Of a DNA stretch of 64,000 nt, positions 32,003 to 41,314 are shown one piece after another (position 1 is the first letter of the stretch; the number at the start of each line of letters is the position of its first letter). Source of the stretch: Helianthus annuus (taxonomy: Eukaryota > Streptophyta > Magnoliopsida > Asterales > Asteraceae). The position numbers and the translations under genes are program-made. The stretch spans positions 152,436,624-152,500,623 of the forward strand of contig NC_035441.2 of assembly GCF_002127325.2 (NCBI RefSeq), written 5' to 3'. Under the pieces are notes generated by a model, which saw only the letters and a program-made list of their open reading frames with translations, searched no databases and was not told the DNA's origin.

Positions 32003-32587
32003 ATGGAACATACAAAAGTTACAAAATCCTTTGGTTGTTTCCCACCAAAGGGTCTCATGTTAAGGCTAAGCAGTTTTCGTTCAAAAAGTAACAACAACTC
32101 AAACATTACTTCCCCAACATTAATGTCACCAAAATCTCCAAAACCTAGTATCAAGTACAATACCAACAACCGAGAGCAAGAGTTTAGATTAGTTTTTGCG
32201 CGTTTTGATGCGGATAACGATGGAAAGATATCAGCTTTAGAGCTTCGGTCATACTTTGGGTCGATTGGAGAGTACATGTCACACCAAGAGGCTCAGGGTG
32301 TGATCGATGAATTGGACACCGATGGGGACGGGTTTATTGATTTTAAAGATTTTATGAAGCTGATGAAGGTGAATGACGATGAAAGGGACGATATGAGGGC
32401 CGCGTTTGAGATGTTCGAGTATGAGAAAGGGTGTGGGCAGATTAGCCCAAAGAGTTTGCAGAAGACATTGAGTCGACTCGGGGACCCGAAAACGTATGAT
32501 GAGTGTTTGCAGATGATTAAAATGTTTGATACTCATGGCAAAGGGGCTGTTGATTTTAATGAGTTTCAACAGATGATGACGGCTTAA
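32003..32587 (+). CDS. Calmodulin-like protein, CML41 type
   Basis: 194 codons, no intron. A serine/lysine/asparagine-rich N-terminal extension (residues 1-58) precedes an EF-hand region. EF1 loop D69-A-D-N-D-G-K-I-S-A-L-E80 and EF2 loop D105-T-D-G-D-G-F-I-D-F-K-D116 keep acidic ligands, although EF2 ends in Asp. EF3 (about 138-150) has lost them. EF4 (D176-T-H-G-K-G ... E187) is weakened by His and Lys. The motif order F-D-x-D-x-D-G-K-I-S-A-x-E-L-R, Y-F-G-S-x-G-E-Y and F-E-M-F-E-x-E-K-G matches plant CML41, reported in Arabidopsis to act at plasmodesmata in flagellin-triggered callose deposition. It is probably a calcium sensor with one or two working sites. AATAAAC signals follow the stop. 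A LysM receptor-like gene lies 1.9 kb downstream in the same orientation. Confidence 0.9.
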   Translation: MEHTKVTKSFGCFPPKGLMLRLSSFRSKSNNNSNITSPTLMSPKSPKPSIKYNTNNREQEFRLVFARFDADNDGKISALELRSYFGSIGEYMSHQEAQGVIDELDTDGDGFIDFKDFMKLMKVNDDERDDMRAAFEMFEYEKGCGQISPKSLQKTLSRLGDPKTYDECLQMIKMFDTHGKGAVDFNEFQQMMTA

Positions 32588-32913
32588 TTCGTAAAATGAG
32601 TTGTGTGTCAATAAACATAAATGTAAATAAACCGAAGGTATTTATGAGAACTTATTCATGCTTGGGGATTTTGATTTGTGATAATAAGTTTCAAATGTTA
32701 TGTCACCTCAAACAATACCAAATTTCAAATGTTATGTCACTTCAAACAATAACATTTTCTAAATATGCTTCCTTTAATTTCTACACTTAAAACTTCTGAC
32801 TAAATTATTTAATTATACAATGTAAATAAACATAATAAAATGTATTTAAATACATTATACAAAATAAATTGGATTTGTAGTATAAAAATTATAAATAAAT
32901 AACAAGTTATATA

Positions 32914-33098
32914 CATGGTTGTAAAATAAGGTCTTGAAAACCGAGTACTCCCCAAGTACTCGCTACAAGGCAGACTGCCGAGACCCGAGTACTCTTCGTA
33001 TAGGTTGAATACTCCTCAAGTACTCTCCGTTTAAACCGAGTACTTCCCGAGTACTCTCAAATCTAACTAGGGAGCGCCTAACGACTTTTGCAACCATG
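32914..33098. mobile_element. hAT-like MITE, 185 bp
   Basis: Ends CATGGTTGTAAAA and TTTTGCAACCATG (inverted), flanked by GTTATATA (32906-32913) and ATTATATA (33099-33106), an 8-bp duplication with one difference. The interior has repeated CCGAGTACTC phrases. Confidence 0.75.
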
Positions 33099-33106
33099 AT
33101 TATATA

Positions 33107-34445
33107 ACTAGTTAAATTAATAGCCCCATCCTTTGTGGTGTGGTGGTATGGGTGTTGGTAAAAAAATTAAAAAAAAAAGTTTCCTTCCTTCACTTGTCAT
33201 GTTAAGGTCATTTTGTGTGTTAATACCCATTAGTATTTGATTTTAGCTAAATCAAACTTGGCAAGCATTTGGCTGTTGACGTGTCCTCCGCACCCACTTG
33301 AATGAGCTTGTTCAACAATGTGTGTTATTTCTATAATGTGTGAGTCCTAATCCGCCCTAAGATGACTACGTTTTACATCTATTAGGACATGTAATATTTT
33401 ATGGGTTTTCGTTTGTCAACGACTTTTACATCAATATCTAGTCTGTGCGCAAAAGGGGTTAACTTTTGCGTAAAAATGACCATGTGCGTTTGCCACTGTT
33501 AATTGGGTTTGCTTGAATGGTATCGATGTTTATTCAAATGGCGATAGTTAAAAGTTCTATAAACTAGACCATGACTTTTATAAGTCATTTATCATATGAC
33601 GGATAGAGCCCATACAGCCCATGAGCCCATGTTTCTAGCTTGTTTTACATTATAAAATGGGTGTTAATTCTAGGCCTAGCTCGGTGCTAGATTTTATCTT
33701 GGTTTGGACTTGGGCCTGACCCATACGGCCCATTTAAAACCTTTTTTGGTCTTTCAGTTCCAAAACATTCCCCAATTTTTTGATACTCATGAAACAAGTC
33801 AAAATGCAGACCAGTTCAGCAGCCACTTAATATTCCGGACGGAAAGAAAAGAAAATGTAATAAAATATGTCCAATTTATAGAAAATCTTACCAAAAGGTG
33901 GGCCCTATATTTTTTTTTTCCAGTGACTCGAAATCCAAATTTAGACGTTTTATTCCTAATTTTATCATTTATTGCCGGCGTAAATTACAAATATATATTA
34001 TGTCTAACTTATTTAATGACTGAAACAGATATTTTATATTTTTCTCGGTATTTATCTTTGATTTTTCCACAATATGTTAATATCTTTGTCAACCATACGA
34101 TTAGAAATCTAAATTAGGAAATATTAAACATACGATTAAACAAATAATTAGGAATACCAAATCATATTTTTTTTATGATTTAACTCTCTTTCACCACCTT
34201 TTTGGTGGGTATCAATATGTCCCTTTCTCTACCTTTTGTCCCTAATTTTGTATTATATAAGATTGCAAATTGCTACATATGACATCACTAAACCTCTTTT
34301 GTTTAATGTTTGGTAATCGTTCATATTCACTTAGTCAACAAAACATGTTTGAAATTAGCAACTACTTAGGTTCATTTTACATTAGGCCAAACGGTTTCAA
34401 ACACCACTTTAAATTCCTAGCAATCAAACCAAAACACACTTCAAC
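33107..34445 (+). promoter_or_regulatory. Upstream region of the LysM receptor-like gene
   Basis: No element or gene is recognised in this 1.3 kb. TATTATATAA at 34251-34260 is the likeliest TATA box, 186-195 bp before the ATG. An open frame at 33704-34117 shows no protein features. Confidence 0.4.
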
Positions 34446-36293
34446 ATGAATCTCTTCCATTTCATATTCATGTTGGTTGTGTTTTTCACCATCGAGTCCC
34501 ATGGTCAACAAATGTATTCAGGAAACAGCGTTATGGACTGTGACAACAACGATGAAACCGGCCCATCCCCGGCCTTTCTCTACGCTTGCAACAGCGTAAA
34601 ATTGTCATGTCCTGCCTTCCTAATGTTCAGAACCCAACCTCTATACGACACGGTTATGACCATCTCAAAGCTCATGTCAACTGACCATGTGGGTCTAGCC
34701 CGGATCAACAACATCACCGATTTCCACAAAATCTTGCCACTAAACAAAGAGCTCATCATCCCGGTTACTTGTTCTTGTTTAGGTAAGTACTATCAAGCTA
34801 ACACCACTTTTGTTATCCCCACAGATTATGACACTTACTTTACCATTGCAAACTACACATACCAAGGTCTAACCACTTGTAACTCACTTATGAGAAACAA
34901 TATTTACAACCAATACGACTTGCACGCCGGTCAGAACCTTCAAGTGCCACTTAGATGTGCATGTCCAACGGTTAGTCAAACCGATGTGGGGGCTAGATAT
35001 CTCTTAACATACTTGATCACATTGAAAGATACAATCAAAAAGATTAGTAAAAGGTTTAAGGTAAGCATTCAAGATTTAGCTTTAGCAAACGGGTTTTCTT
35101 CTGATAATGAAAATGATATTTTTCCATTCACAACTCTTCTTGTTCCACTTGCTAATGAACCTTTGAGTTCCATGACAAGAACACTTGGTCAAAAGCACAA
35201 TCTGTCCAAAAAATTCATACTAATCGGGACCCTAGCAGGTAGTTTTTCGGCTATTCTATTCGGTTTGTGTATCGGATATTTTCTTTGGAGAAGAAACCGA
35301 AAGAATAGTGATAAAAAGGTAATAAAATGGGTGTTACCTAAAGATATTCAACTTGGTATTGCAAGTGTTGACCAAAATTTAAAAGTCTACAGATTTGAGG
35401 AGTTAGAGGAGGCTAGTGATGGTTTTAGCCTGCTAAACAGATTGAGTGCTTCAGTTTATAAAGGCAGTTTGAAGGGGAAGAGGGTGGTCATAAAAAAAAT
35501 GGGTGCAAATGCAAATAAAGAGGTGAAAATTTTACAGAAATTTAATCATTTTAATCTCATAGGACTTTATGGAGTTTGTGAACATGATAAAGCTTGTTAT
35601 CTTGTTTATGAATTCATGGAAAACGGTTGTTTGAAAGAGTGGCTTCAAGATAAGACTTCCCAAGAAACTCAAACTTGGACGAATCGAATTCGGATCGGTC
35701 TAGATGTTGCTAAGGGTTTGCAGTATCTACACAACTTTGCAAGTCCAGCATATGTTCATAAGGACATAAACAGTAGTAATATTCTACTGAGTAAAGATCT
35801 AAGAGCCAAGATTTCAAAGTTTGGTCTTGCAAGGTCAACGGAGAAAGGCCAAAATGGTAACTCATCCATAAAATGTCCTATTGAGTCAAAGGGTTACAAT
35901 GCACCAGAGTACATAGAATCTGGAACTGTGACAACAAAGACTGATGTTTATGCATTTGGAGTTGTTCTTTTGGAACTGATTACAGGAAGGAAAGTTGTGA
36001 GTGAGAATGATGATGGGGAAGAAGTTATGTTGGCTGAACAAGTTATTGCATGTATGGTTGATGAAAAGCATGCAAAAGATAAGGTAAATTACCTTATTGA
36101 CCCTCGTTTGAAAGCTAGACACCCCCTAGGGTTTGTCATAGATCATGGTGAGCTCGCCTTGCGTCTGGTGAAACTAAGTGTAGCTTGTTTGGAACCCGAA
36201 CCGTCACGAAGGTTATGCGTGAATGAGATAGTATCCACACTCATGATGATTCAAATGGATGCACAAAGCTCTGATACCATGTTTGAAGTTTAA
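34446..36293 (+). CDS. LysM receptor-like pseudokinase, LYK4/LYK5 type
   Basis: 615 codons in a single exon, like Arabidopsis LYK4 and LYK5, and of LYK4-like length. Signal peptide about 1-20; extracellular region with C32, C48, C55 and two C-x-C pairs (C109/C111, C171/C173) bracketing LysM domains (about 60-235); transmembrane segment about 257-281; intracellular kinase-like domain about 325-605. The kinase looks dead: the glycine loop is degenerate (L-S-A-S-V-Y-K-G), the catalytic loop is H438-K-D instead of HRD, and the DFG is K458-F-G, lacking the metal-binding Asp. The VAIK-type Lys (K350) and helix-C Glu (E359) remain. Such proteins are chitin co-receptors that signal through CERK1-type active kinases at the plasma membrane or plasmodesmata. 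Assignment to LYK4 versus LYK5 needs a tree. AATAAAG follows near 36383. Confidence 0.93.
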   Translation: MNLFHFIFMLVVFFTIESHGQQMYSGNSVMDCDNNDETGPSPAFLYACNSVKLSCPAFLMFRTQPLYDTVMTISKLMSTDHVGLARINNITDFHKILPLNKELIIPVTCSCLGKYYQANTTFVIPTDYDTYFTIANYTYQGLTTCNSLMRNNIYNQYDLHAGQNLQVPLRCACPTVSQTDVGARYLLTYLITLKDTIKKISKRFKVSIQDLALANGFSSDNENDIFPFTTLLVPLANEPLSSMTRTLGQKHNLSKKFILIGTLAGSFSAILFGLCIGYFLWRRNRKNSDKKVIKWVLPKDIQLGIASVDQNLKVYRFEELEEASDGFSLLNRLSASVYKGSLKGKRVVIKKMGANANKEVKILQKFNHFNLIGLYGVCEHDKACYLVYEFMENGCLKEWLQDKTSQETQTWTNRIRIGLDVAKGLQYLHNFASPAYVHKDINSSNILLSKDLRAKISKFGLARSTEKGQNGNSSIKCPIESKGYNAPEYIESGTVTTKTDVYAFGVVLLELITGRKVVSENDDGEEVMLAEQVIACMVDEKHAKDKVNYLIDPRLKARHPLGFVIDHGELALRLVKLSVACLEPEPSRRLCVNEIVSTLMMIQMDAQSSDTMFEV

Positions 36294-36482
36294 CTGTAAC
36301 TAACTAAGCTTTGAATATTTGCAGTTTTTGGGATGTCATATACATGTAAATAGTCATAACATATGATGTAAAAACTTGCTAGAATAAAGAATTACAGTAT
36401 ATTGTTTGCGGAGTTTATTATCTATTAGAGTAATTATTATTTGATTTGTTATTTATCTTTAAGTTTGTTCTTCAGCTATTAA

Positions 36483-36710
36483 AACCATCTCCAATGCAAT
36501 GCATTTGTGGTGCATTTGTGACATAGATGATGAGTTGGAGAAAAGAGAGAATAGAAATGCTTTTAGCTAAATGCATGAATTTGTGAAGAAAGAATGAGAT
36601 CTATGAGTAGTGGAGTCTTAAATAAAGAAATAGAAAAAGAAAAAAGACTGAATTGTGAGATGATGTGGCCTTTTTTTTTACAAAAAATTTCATCCCGATA
36701 GGAGATGGTC
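36483..36710. mobile_element. Tourist-like MITE, 228 bp
   Basis: Terminal repeats AACCATCTCC / GACCATCTCC (inverted), flanked by TAA (36480-36482, 36711-36713). It sits about 190 bp after the LysM gene stop. Confidence 0.75.
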
Positions 36711-36747
36711 TAATATATCTCTAGTTTGAATATTAGGATAGCTTAAG

Positions 36748-36983
36748 GTCCATGGCTTTATAGCTTAATAGCATCATGGAAGTGAGATAAGACTTTGAGA
36801 CCAATAGGTCCTCGTTTCGATTTCCCATAAGGGGGTTTTCTCATATTTATTAAGTTTCCTCCTGAATTCGTGTATAGGCATTATGACTAGTGGAGATGGA
36901 TATGATCGGGTGGTTTCGCTGGTGGCACGATGATACTCCAGTGGTCCGTTAGTGATCCAAATTTACCGTTCAAAAGAAAAAAA
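36748..36983 (+). mobile_element. tRNA-derived SINE with 16-bp target duplication
   Basis: Flanked by perfect ATTAGGATAGCTTAAG at 36732-36747 and 36984-36999. Box A-like TAGCTTAATAGC and box B-like GTTTCGATTTCC (about 36814) lie in the first 80 bp. The 3' end is ACCGTTCAAAAGAAAAAAA. Confidence 0.92.
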
Positions 36984-37038
36984 ATTAGGATAGCTTAAGT
37001 TTTGTCAGTAACGCATTCTCTTGTAATTCGGTTATACC

Positions 37039-37078
<40 letters not shown>

Positions 37079-37081
<3 letters not shown>

Positions 37082-37628
37082 TGAGGTTCATTGGGGAACA
37101 CTTAAAAAGTGGGGAACAGCGGGGAACCGACTCAAACGAACTCCGATTGGACTCATTTCAGTTGCGTTGGAACCGGCTCGTCGAACCCTAACTAGGATCT
37201 TTTAACCCTGAACCCTAAATCATAACCCCTAAACCCTAAATATATTAGGGTTTGGCTTTTAGGGTTTTTCTTTAGGGTTTAGCTTTAGGGTTTAGCTTTA
37301 GGGTTTAGATTTAGTGTTTAGGGTTTAGCTTTAGGGTTTAGGGTTTAGCTTTAGGGTTTAGCTTTAGGGTTTAGCTTAGGGTTTAGCCTTTAGGGTTTAG
37401 TTTTTAGGGTTTATAGTTTAGATTGTATGGTTTATCTTAGGTTTTAGCCTTATTTTTTTAGCTTTAGGGTTTAGAGTTTAGGAGTTAGGATTTAGGGTTT
37501 AGGGTTAAAAGATCTTAGTTAGGGTTCGACGAGCCGGTTCCAACGCCGCTGGAATGAGTCCAATCGGAGTTCGTTTGAGCCGGTTCCCCGCTGTTCCCCA
37601 ATTTTTAAGTGTTCCCCAATGAACCTTC

Positions 37629-37631
<3 letters not shown>
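37079..37631. mobile_element. Fold-back element in a TA repeat, telomere-like core
   Basis: Arms of about 124 bp (from GGTTCATTGGGGAACAC at 37085, and its complement ending at about 37625) are about 95% identical. The element is bounded on both sides by long TA runs (37041-37078, 37632-37669). The core between about 37205 and 37505 consists of TTTAGGG-like repeats in variants (GGGTTTAGCTTTA). The right end reads ACCTTCCCCTATATA. Confidence 0.85.
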
Positions 37632-37669
<38 letters not shown>

Positions 37670-37672
<3 letters not shown>

Positions 37673-38379
37673 AATAATCGGATTAATATGTGAAAAAAAC
37701 TTATATTTATAATATATAACAATAATCTTGATTGATATTGTTCACTTTGAAACTAGGTACATATATATATTTGTTTATCTAACGAGATAAATAGGAAGTG
37801 GTAACATAGCTAGTAACATCAAGTTAGTCAATAGAGACCTTTGGGATGAATGGACTCTTTCTTCTCATCTGTTGTTATCTGCTTAGCAACTCTATGTGAT
37901 GTCGGGAGGTTGTCTTGATAGAAATTTTCTTCAAAAATGACATATTAACCTTTTGGAAGACAACAATCAGAAATGACATCTAACAAAAATGCCCAATAAA
38001 CCTACCATATTTTATACGTTTTCATAGAAAGAATTGAAACTTGATACAAACTTCCTATCCATTAAGTATTACTAAGTTATGTTTGTAATTCATATCAACA
38101 TTTATCAAAATTAATCAATAGCATTAATCAGTTATTGGCAATCATGTAATAAATACAAGTTTGGTGACTTGGTTAGGGTGGTCGGTGTGGGCAAGTGGTA
38201 GGTGCAAGTGATGAGTGATGGGTGATAGCACATCGCCATGAGTATGCTATCACGCGTGATGGAGGCCAAATACGTGATAGTCATCACGAGTGACGGAGGT
38301 GGTTTGTTTGAGAAATATAGTCGTTGAACGGCTATATTCAAGTGGGGGCACCATTAAATTTAAAAAAAAAACAATTTTT
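37670..38379. other. Left flank of the Harbinger transposase remnant
   Basis: AT-rich up to about 38150, then GTGATGAGTGATGGGTGAT-type repeats (38200-38320), which resemble the non-coding left part of a Harbinger element. GAACGGCTATATTCAAG near 38327 recurs in similar form near 45000. No gene. Confidence 0.45.
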
Positions 38380-39690
38380 TAACCTATAAATACACCTAAT
38401 CTTACCTGTTTTATGCGCTCCATTTCACCTCACAACTCTAAAAATCATCTACAATTCTATATTTATAGTTTTAGAAAAATACCTATGGGTACTCAAGTAC
38501 ATTTCCGCCCGACTCGTCTAGTTCGTCGGAATCTTCGGGTTGTGTTACGGAATTTTTTGAAAAGATGCCGGAGCTTGCGTAGCTTGAAGATACGGGACGA
38601 TCAAAGAAAAAAACGGTGCTTCACAGGGATAATGAAGTTCTAATGAATGATTACTTTGTTGACCCAAAGTATAATGCCGATACTTTTAGAACGTGGTTTC
38701 GTATGTTGAAAGAATTATCTTTTAACATTATGGGAGATATTGAAGTTGAATCTGAATGGTTTCAAGTTGGGTACGACGCTAGTGGAAAAAAGAGTTTCAC
38801 GGCGATACCAAAATGCACATCCGCGGTGCGTCAACTTGCAACCAATAACATTCTTGACGAAATGATGAATATTTAGCTATGTCTTCAAGGACTTCTAGTG
38901 AATCTCTAGAAATTTTTTGCAAGGCTACTATTAAGTTATACGCTAAAGAATGTTTATGAAAGCCGACTAGACACGACATATCACGTTTGTACGCCGCACA
39001 TGAAGCCAGATGGTACTTTCCGGGGGGATGCTTGGTAGCATGGACTGTACGCACATAGTTTGGAGAAATTGCCCGACTAAGTTTCGCGGACAGTATAAGT
39101 GTGGTAACCATAAAAAACCAACGGTGATGCTCGAAGCAGTGGCATCAAATGACATTAATGTTCTACATCAATCATTGCTATTTGATGTCGTGTTACAAGG
39201 AACCGCACCGCCGTGTTCGTTTACAGTCAACGAGAGAAATTATAGACGCGACTACTATCTTGTTGATGGTATTTACCCGACTTGGTCTATTTTTGTAAAG
39301 GAGTATTCATTTCCGACCGACCCCAAAGAAAACGTGTTAATTAAAGAAGTTATAGCCTACAGGAGTCAACGAGAAAAACCGTTGAGCGAGTGTTTGATGT
39401 TTTGAAAGCTAAATGGCGTATAATTGACCGTCCGATGCATATAGTTAGACCACAAACATTTAGGAGTGTAGCATCCGCGTGTATCATATTGCAAAATATG
39501 ATCATAAAGGACGAGGGGCACATAATATCACCAGACCACGTTATGGACCCTCCGATATAGAAACCCGTTAGCGAGGATATTCAGCTGGAGTTGCGAAACG
39601 AACAAACACGTTTTCGACTACGATTTGATCTAACAGAGCATGTTGGTGGTTTAGATATTCAATTTTCCGATTCCCACCAAAAGTAGTTTT
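38380..39690 (+). pseudogene. PIF/Harbinger (HARBI1-like, DDE_Tnp_4) transposase
   Basis: Follows a TATAAATA at about 38385. The frame is broken several times but can be followed: N-D-Y-F-V-D-P-K-Y near 38650, F-R-T-W-F-R-M, C-T-S-A-V-R-Q-L-A near 38820, then G-M-L-G-S-M-D-C-T-H (first catalytic Asp) and W-R-N-C-P near 39035-39070. Next are P-T-V-M-L-E-A-V-A-S, N-D-I-N-V-L (second Asp) near 39150, Y-Y-L-V-D-G-I-Y-P near 39255, and in a shifted frame V-E-R-V-F-D-V-L-K (third acidic residue) near 39385. It ends near D-S-H-Q-K at 39686. All three catalytic positions are recognisable; stops and frameshifts make it non-functional. Confidence 0.88.
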
Positions 39691-39902
39691 TTATTTTAGT
39701 TTTTAACTATCAGAGTTTATTTTTCTTGTTGGTTGTATTTTTTTTTTTAAATTTAGTGCATTTTATAAATGTTGGTCTTTATTTGTTTTAATTTTATAAC
39801 TTATTTGTTTAACTAAAAAACTATAAAAAAGAGTGAGAGGTGAATGATGGCCATTGCAAGTGTGATATAGTGAAATGTGATGGAGTGAGGAGTCAAGTGG
39901 TG

Positions 39903-40116
39903 GTTTTTTTTTTGAACGGCTTAGATCACCTGGGTAAGTCGCTTGCCTACGAACTACACACCCCCGGCTCGAATCCCCCGCGAATACAGGCTTTTCAACC
40001 CCTCGCCCGAAGGCTTTGCATATTTTGCATACCCTGTGGATCGAACTCGGAACACCCGGGCAGGAACCCACGCAAGCGTATTAAACCCTCCCACCTCCAA
40101 CCAACTGGGCTGGCCA
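39903..40116 (-). mobile_element. tRNA-derived SINE, minus strand
   Basis: Flanked by TCAAGTGGTG at 39893-39902 and 40117-40126. On the minus strand it starts TGGCCAGCCCAGTTGGTTGG (box A), has GAGTTCGATCC (box B, about 40028), and ends AGCCGTTCAAAAAAAAAA. It lies just right of the Harbinger transposase remnant, in the GTGATGG-type repeats of that element. Confidence 0.9.
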
Positions 40117-40355
40117 TCAAGTGGTGATTAGCTGTGGTGTCTCATGAAATGTGATGAGTCACCCGGTAAAATAGAGCTAGAAATCAAATTATTAGATTTT
40201 GGAAATATCCTTTTTTTTCCTTAAGTTTTCTTTCGAATAGAGCTAGAAATCAAATTATTAATGCATTTGGACATGTGATGAGGGCCTGACTTAACTTAAG
40301 AGCACCCACACCATTAAAGGTGGTCTAAAATCCATACTGTATATTTAATATGTTA

Positions 40356-40779
40356 CTAGGGGGAATACCCGTGCGATGCACGACATGCATAATAGTTATT
40401 GTTTTTTCCTGGAACGACGACTGATATAGATAGTGCGTGACACGGTACGAAAGTGCGAATATAGAATAGATTTTTAAAACAAAAACCGGGTTTTTTTAAA
40501 GTTAGCCGTTTGACCATGGTTATTTTGACCAAAGTCCACTCCTCATTCGGTACTTTGTGGTAGCACCACCAGTCAAAAAAGGCCCAAAACACTCGAGGGT
40601 ACAGTGTTCCCCCACGTTTTTAAGACGCTTTGAGAGAGGTTTGCGCCCCACCACATGTGGTCTCACAAAACTTCAAATCTATGGACGTGTGGTTTCTCAA
40701 TCCTCTTCAAAAGACGTCACAGTTTTCAATTTTTTTATTTTTTCTTTTTCATTGTGTTTTAAATGGTGTAAAATAGATG

Positions 40780-40814
<35 letters not shown>

Positions 40815-41314
40815 GTAAGTATCTATAGAAAACCCACTTTAATTTAGAAAACCCGGGAAACTCAAAGCTCCCGATGTTTTTTTATTTTGAAAAAATTTAC
40901 ACATGTTATGTACATATTTTTAAGGGTTTTGGGAAAAAAAAATCAAAAAAGCACCGAGTAGATATTTTTTAAAAAAATAAACAAGTTTTGGTGTAACACA
41001 TGTTACAAATATGTCAGATGAATGTAACATATGTTACACTAAAACTTGTTTACTTTTTTTTAAATATCTACTCGGCGCTTTTTTGATTTTTTTTGCCCAA
41101 AACCCTTAAAAACATGTAACATGTGTAAATTTTTTCAAAATAAAAAAACATCGGGAGCTTTGAGTTTCCCAGGTTTTCTAAATTAAAGTGGGTTTTCTAT
41201 ACATCCTTCCCCTATATATATATATATATACATATTATACTACATACACATATACATATAAATTTAGTTTTAACATCTAAAAGTCAAATTGCAGGTTTTT
41301 TTCCTTTTTATAGA
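40356..41314 (-). mobile_element. Small Helitron, minus strand
   Basis: The 3' terminus on the minus strand has hairpin CGTGCATCGCACG, then GGTATTCCCCCTAG and T (CTAG at 40359-40356). A matching 5' end TCTATAAAAAGG after an A lies at 41314. No gene is recognised. A fold-back element in a TA repeat is inserted inside. Confidence 0.55.
40813..41212. mobile_element. Second fold-back element in a TA repeat
   Basis: Nearly full palindrome: arms of about 185 bp from AAAACCCACTTTAATTTAGA (40829) to its complement (ending about 41195), with a short loop near 41010. Bounded by TA runs at 40780-40812 and 41213-41229. The right end is CCTTCCCCTATATA, as in 37079-37631, although the arms are unrelated. 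Confidence 0.85.

Noticed and set aside
33704..34117. 137-codon ORF upstream of the LysM receptor gene
   Set aside because: Hydrophobic Phe/Ile/Leu-rich by AT composition, no motif, lies in the presumed promoter.
37205..37505. Possible telomere or interstitial telomere
   Set aside because: The TTTAGGG-like repeats are degenerate and lie between the arms of a fold-back element; not a chromosome end.
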